64,000 nucleotides of DNA, taken from positions 1,114,651 to 1,178,650 of the forward strand of contig NZ_LR027842.1 of assembly GCF_900607225.1 (NCBI RefSeq). The letters are read 5' to 3'. The number at the start of each line of letters is the position of its first letter. Position 1 is the first letter of the stretch. Positions 61,184-64,000 of this stretch are shown here, piece after piece. The position numbers were made by a program, and so were the translations under genes. The stretch comes from [Pseudopropionibacterium] massiliense (GTDB taxonomy: Bacteria; Actinomycetota; Actinomycetes; Propionibacteriales; Propionibacteriaceae). The notes beneath the pieces are model-generated. The model worked only from the letters and a program-made list of their open reading frames with translations, had not been told where the DNA came from and did no database searches.

Positions 61184-61853
61184 TGATGACGAGGTGGCCG
61201 AGTTCCTGGAGGCCGACGAACCTACCCCGAAACCGGACCGGTCCTCCGGGAAGGAACCGGCCTGGCGGGCGAAGCTGCGTTCCTCGAATTTCGGCCAGGC
61301 CGCGGTGGTGCTGGTGACGGCCTTCGCCATAGCGGTGGCCGCCTGGTGGGTGGTTAAACCGGAGGAGCAGGACCGGGTCCGGGCCGAAACCGAGGCCGTG
61401 TCCCAGGTCGAGGTCGCAGGGGTGCAGCAACCTCCCGCAGCGGGGGACAGCGCCCCGGGTTTCACCGCTACGGACATCGATGGGACACCGATTTCGCTGG
61501 AGGGGCTGCGTGGCAAACCGGTGTGGCTGGTGTTCATGGCCACCTGGTGCACGGGCTGCCGCACGGAGATCCCGGACATCCAGGGCATCGTCGCATCCCG
61601 GGGAGATGCGGTCCGGGTCGTCGTGATCTACGTCGACGAGAACCGGAACACGGTGAGCGACTACTCGAAACGCGTCGGAAACGACTTCCCGGAGGTCGTG
61701 GACCAGGACCAGCAGATCTCTGCGGCCTACGGAATCATGGGGGTGCCTACGCACTACTTCATAGACGCCGGGGGTGTGGTGCGGCAACGGCACGTCGGGG
61801 TCCTGAGCCCCGACGCGATGACCCAGGCCATCCAAAACGCGATGTCCTCCTAA
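61170..61853 (+). CDS. resA: TlpA/ResA-like thioredoxin, membrane anchored
   Basis: The 227-residue protein has a cytoplasmic charged N-terminus, one membrane helix ([19 protein letters not shown]) and an outward TlpA-type thioredoxin domain. The active site is [11 protein letters not shown] near residue 128 and the cis-Pro is in [10 protein letters not shown]. It reduces the CxxCH cysteines of apocytochrome using electrons from CcdA. It is the last gene of the nrf/ccs operon. Confidence 0.92.
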   Translation: MPTPDDDEVAEFLEADEPTPKPDRSSGKEPAWRAKLRSSNFGQAAVVLVTAFAIAVAAWWVVKPEEQDRVRAETEAVSQVEVAGVQQPPAAGDSAPGFTATDIDGTPISLEGLRGKPVWLVFMATWCTGCRTEIPDIQGIVASRGDAVRVVVIYVDENRNTVSDYSKRVGNDFPEVVDQDQQISAAYGIMGVPTHYFIDAGGVVRQRHVGVLSPDAMTQAIQNAMSS

Positions 61854-62065
61854 GACCTGTTGCGAAAGCCCTGCCCGGTCGGAGTTCCGGGCCTCCGGTG
61901 ACGTACTCCCGGGACCGTCGCCGTGCCTTGATGCCGGCGCGCCACGGGTTCTGCCGGTGTGTTCCACCGAGCCGGGTTCTCGTCACTGTCCATGAAACAC
62001 ACGGCGCTCCGGTCCCGTCCCCGGAACCTCCTAAACTGGGCGGATTCGACGCATGAAGGAGAGAC

Positions 62066-63910
62066 ATGCCCGCGCTTCGTTCCCGCACGTCCACCCACGG
62101 CCGAAACATGGCCGGCGCCCGCGCGCTCTGGCGTGCCACGGGCATCACCGACTCCGATTTCGGCAAACCCATCATCGCGGTCGCGAACTCCTTCACCCAG
62201 TTCGTTCCCGGCCACGTCCACCTGCGCGACATGGGAAAACTCGTCTCGGAGTCCATCAGGCAGGCCGGGGCCGTGGGGCGCGAATTCAACACCATCGCAG
62301 TCGATGACGGCATCGCCATGGGGCACGGCGGGATGCTGTACTCGCTGCCGAGCCGCGAACTGATCGCCGACGCGGTGGAGTACATGGTCAACGCCCACTG
62401 CGCCGACGCCCTGGTGTGCATCTCCAACTGCGACAAGATCACCCCGGGGATGCTGCTGGCCGCGTTCCGGCTCAACATCCCCACGGTGTTCGTCTCCGGC
62501 GGTCCCATGGAGGCGGGCAAGGCCATCATCCGCGACGGCCAGGCCGTCACCTCCCTCGACCTCATCAACGCGATGACCGCGGCTGTCGACCCGAACGTCA
62601 GTGACGAGGAACTGTGGCGTATCGAGGCCAGCGCCTGCCCGACCTGCGGTTCGTGCTCGGGGATGTTCACCGCGAATTCCATGAACTGCCTGCTGGAGGC
62701 GATCGGGCTGGCCCAGCCCGGCAACGGTTCCACCCTCGCCACCGCCGCGGCCCGCCGAGACCTGTTCATCAACGCGGGCCGGCTCGTCGTCGACCTGTGC
62801 CGCCGCTGGTACGACGAGGACGACGCCTCCGTCCTGCCCCTGTCGATCGCCACGAAATCGGCGTTCAGCAACGCCATGCGCCTGGACGTCGCGATGGGCG
62901 GATCCACCAACACCGTTCTGCACCTGCTGGCCGCCGCCCAGGAGGCCGGGGTGGACTTCGACCAGGACGACATCGACGCCATTTCCCGCGTCACCCCTTG
63001 CCTGTCCAAGGTAGCGCCCAACTCGGAGCGCTATTTCATGGAGGACGTCCACCGCGCGGGCGGCATCCCCGCCATCCTCGGGGAGCTGCGCCGCGGCGGG
63101 AAACTCGACGAGGACGTCCACGCCATTCACTCGCCGTCGCTGGAGCGCTGGCTGGCGGACTGGGACATTCGCGGCGGCAGCGCGACCGAGGAGGCCGTCG
63201 AGCTTTTCCACGCCGCCCCGGGCGGGGTGCGCACCACCGTGCCGTTCAGTTCCACCAACCGGTGGGAGTCCCTCGATCTGGACTCCGCGAGTGGTTGCAT
63301 CCGTTCCGTGGAGCATCCCTACACCGCCGACGGTGGCCTGGCGGTGCTGAGGGGCAACCTCGCACCCGACGGTGCCATCGTCAAGACCGCGGGGGTGCCC
63401 GAGCACCAGTGGGAGTTCACCGGCACCGCTTTCGTCACCGAATCCCAGGAGGAGGCGGTTGAATCCATCCTCGGCGGGAAGGTCAAGGAGGGTGACGTCG
63501 TGATCGTCCGCTACGAGGGCCCCAAAGGCGGTCCTGGGATGCAGGAGATGCTCTATCCGACCTCCTACCTGAAGGGGCTGGGGCTGGGCCCGAAGTGTGC
63601 GCTGATCACCGACGGCCGGTTCTCCGGCGGCTCCTCCGGGCTGTCGATCGGGCACGTCTCTCCGGAGGCGGCATCCGGGGGGCCGATCGCGCTGGTGCGC
63701 ACCGGCGATGAGATCACCGTCTCCATTCCCAACCGGTCGATCGTGCTGAACGTGCCCGACGAGGAACTGGCGGCCCGTCGCGCCGAACTGGAGGCTGGCA
63801 ACGGTTACCGTCCCGCAGCCCGGCAACGGCAGGTCTCGACCGCGTTGAGGATCTACGGTTCGTTGGCGCAGTCGGCGGACAAGGGGGCGTCGCGGCGTTT
63901 CGACGGTTGA
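62066..63910 (+). CDS. ilvD: Dihydroxy-acid dehydratase
   Basis: IlvD performs the third common step of valine/isoleucine synthesis. The 614-residue protein has Fe-S ligands in [15 protein letters not shown] and [19 protein letters not shown] and the C-terminal [20 protein letters not shown] block, and belongs to the longer E. coli-like class. ATG 62066 follows GAAGGAGAG by 5 bp. The 212 bp before it show no other gene. Confidence 0.96.
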   Translation: MPALRSRTSTHGRNMAGARALWRATGITDSDFGKPIIAVANSFTQFVPGHVHLRDMGKLVSESIRQAGAVGREFNTIAVDDGIAMGHGGMLYSLPSRELIADAVEYMVNAHCADALVCISNCDKITPGMLLAAFRLNIPTVFVSGGPMEAGKAIIRDGQAVTSLDLINAMTAAVDPNVSDEELWRIEASACPTCGSCSGMFTANSMNCLLEAIGLAQPGNGSTLATAAARRDLFINAGRLVVDLCRRWYDEDDASVLPLSIATKSAFSNAMRLDVAMGGSTNTVLHLLAAAQEAGVDFDQDDIDAISRVTPCLSKVAPNSERYFMEDVHRAGGIPAILGELRRGGKLDEDVHAIHSPSLERWLADWDIRGGSATEEAVELFHAAPGGVRTTVPFSSTNRWESLDLDSASGCIRSVEHPYTADGGLAVLRGNLAPDGAIVKTAGVPEHQWEFTGTAFVTESQEEAVESILGGKVKEGDVVIVRYEGPKGGPGMQEMLYPTSYLKGLGLGPKCALITDGRFSGGSSGLSIGHVSPEAASGGPIALVRTGDEITVSIPNRSIVLNVPDEELAARRAELEAGNGYRPAARQRQVSTALRIYGSLAQSADKGASRRFDG

Positions 63911-64000
63911 CCGCCGCGGCCGCGTCCGAAAAGGAAGAAGCTGGCCACCGCCGCGGCCATCACGGCGAGCCCCGTGATTGTCATCGCGGGGCTGTGTTCC
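63853..64000 (-). CDS. C-terminal end of a membrane protein (cut by window edge)
   Basis: A minus-strand frame enters from beyond the window and ends at 63853. It encodes a hydrophobic helix ([19 protein letters not shown]) and a short basic tail, as at the end of a transporter. It overlaps the ilvD 3' end by 58 bp in convergent orientation, which is unusual but possible. No family can be assigned from 48 residues. Confidence 0.4.
   Translation of the reverse strand, partial: EHSPAMTITGLAVMAAAVASFFLFGRGRGGQPSKRRDAPLSADCANEP

Overview
The window is high-GC actinobacterial DNA. Gene content points to a Propionibacteriaceae member close to Arachnia/Propionibacterium (inference; no 16S present): a propanediol microcompartment locus, menaquinone synthesis (MenB), an LCP wall enzyme, a NrfHA respiratory nitrite reductase, many GTG/TTG starts, and short dispersed palindromic repeats around genes. 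No prophage, CRISPR array or rRNA was seen.

Layout. 0-8.4 kb: housekeeping genes, mostly on the minus strand (ADP-ribosylglycohydrolase fragment, CDF metal transporter with a regulator remnant, GH32 fructosidase, tadA pair, upp, lipoprotein, menB, GDPD, an uncharacterised protein). 8.4-11 kb: three tRNA genes around an LCP protein. 11-14.6 kb: pseudouridine synthase, then an AraC/VOC gene pair between two near-identical palindromic repeats, then a quinone oxidoreductase. 15-22.5 kb: a surface-polysaccharide cluster (three glycosyltransferases, nucleotide-sugar dehydrogenase, PIG-L deacetylase, WbqC) interrupted by argG. 22.5-24.5 kb: a BsuBI/PstI-type restriction-modification system whose nuclease has lost its catalytic half. 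24.7-29.2 kb: two paralogous MFS carriers and an orphan ABC ATPase. 29.3-33.5 kb: accessory DNA with an aldo/keto reductase under an unusual isochorismatase-MerR fusion, a candidate secreted antimicrobial peptide with a small membrane partner, and a broken AbiEii-type toxin pair. 33.5-50.2 kb: the complete pdu bacterial microcompartment locus. 50.3-54 kb: two beta-propeller genes (RCC1, WD40; the latter frameshifted) and insertion-sequence debris. 54-62 kb: aroD and the nrfHA/cytochrome c maturation operon. 62-64 kb: ilvD and a truncated membrane gene.

In the pdu locus, PocR and its divergent promoter should turn on pduABCDEGHKJL-eutJ-flavoprotein-pduNOP-mdh in one direction and pduU-pduV-pocR, with pduQ behind, in the other. 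B12-dependent diol dehydratase, its reactivase, the adenosyltransferase, PduP, PduQ and PduL convert 1,2-propanediol through propionaldehyde to propanol and propionate inside a protein shell. The nrf operon encodes a membrane-anchored five-haem nitrite reductase, its quinol-oxidising NrfH partner and a system II haem-attachment machine (CcdA, ResB, CcsA, TlpA). CcsA as written is frameshifted.

Recurring themes are a roughly 50-bp repeat that sits between genes but also inside two protein-coding linkers, and several apparent frameshifts (wbqC, WD40 gene, ccsA, a lost stop in the pseudouridine synthase) that are either real decay or sequence errors.
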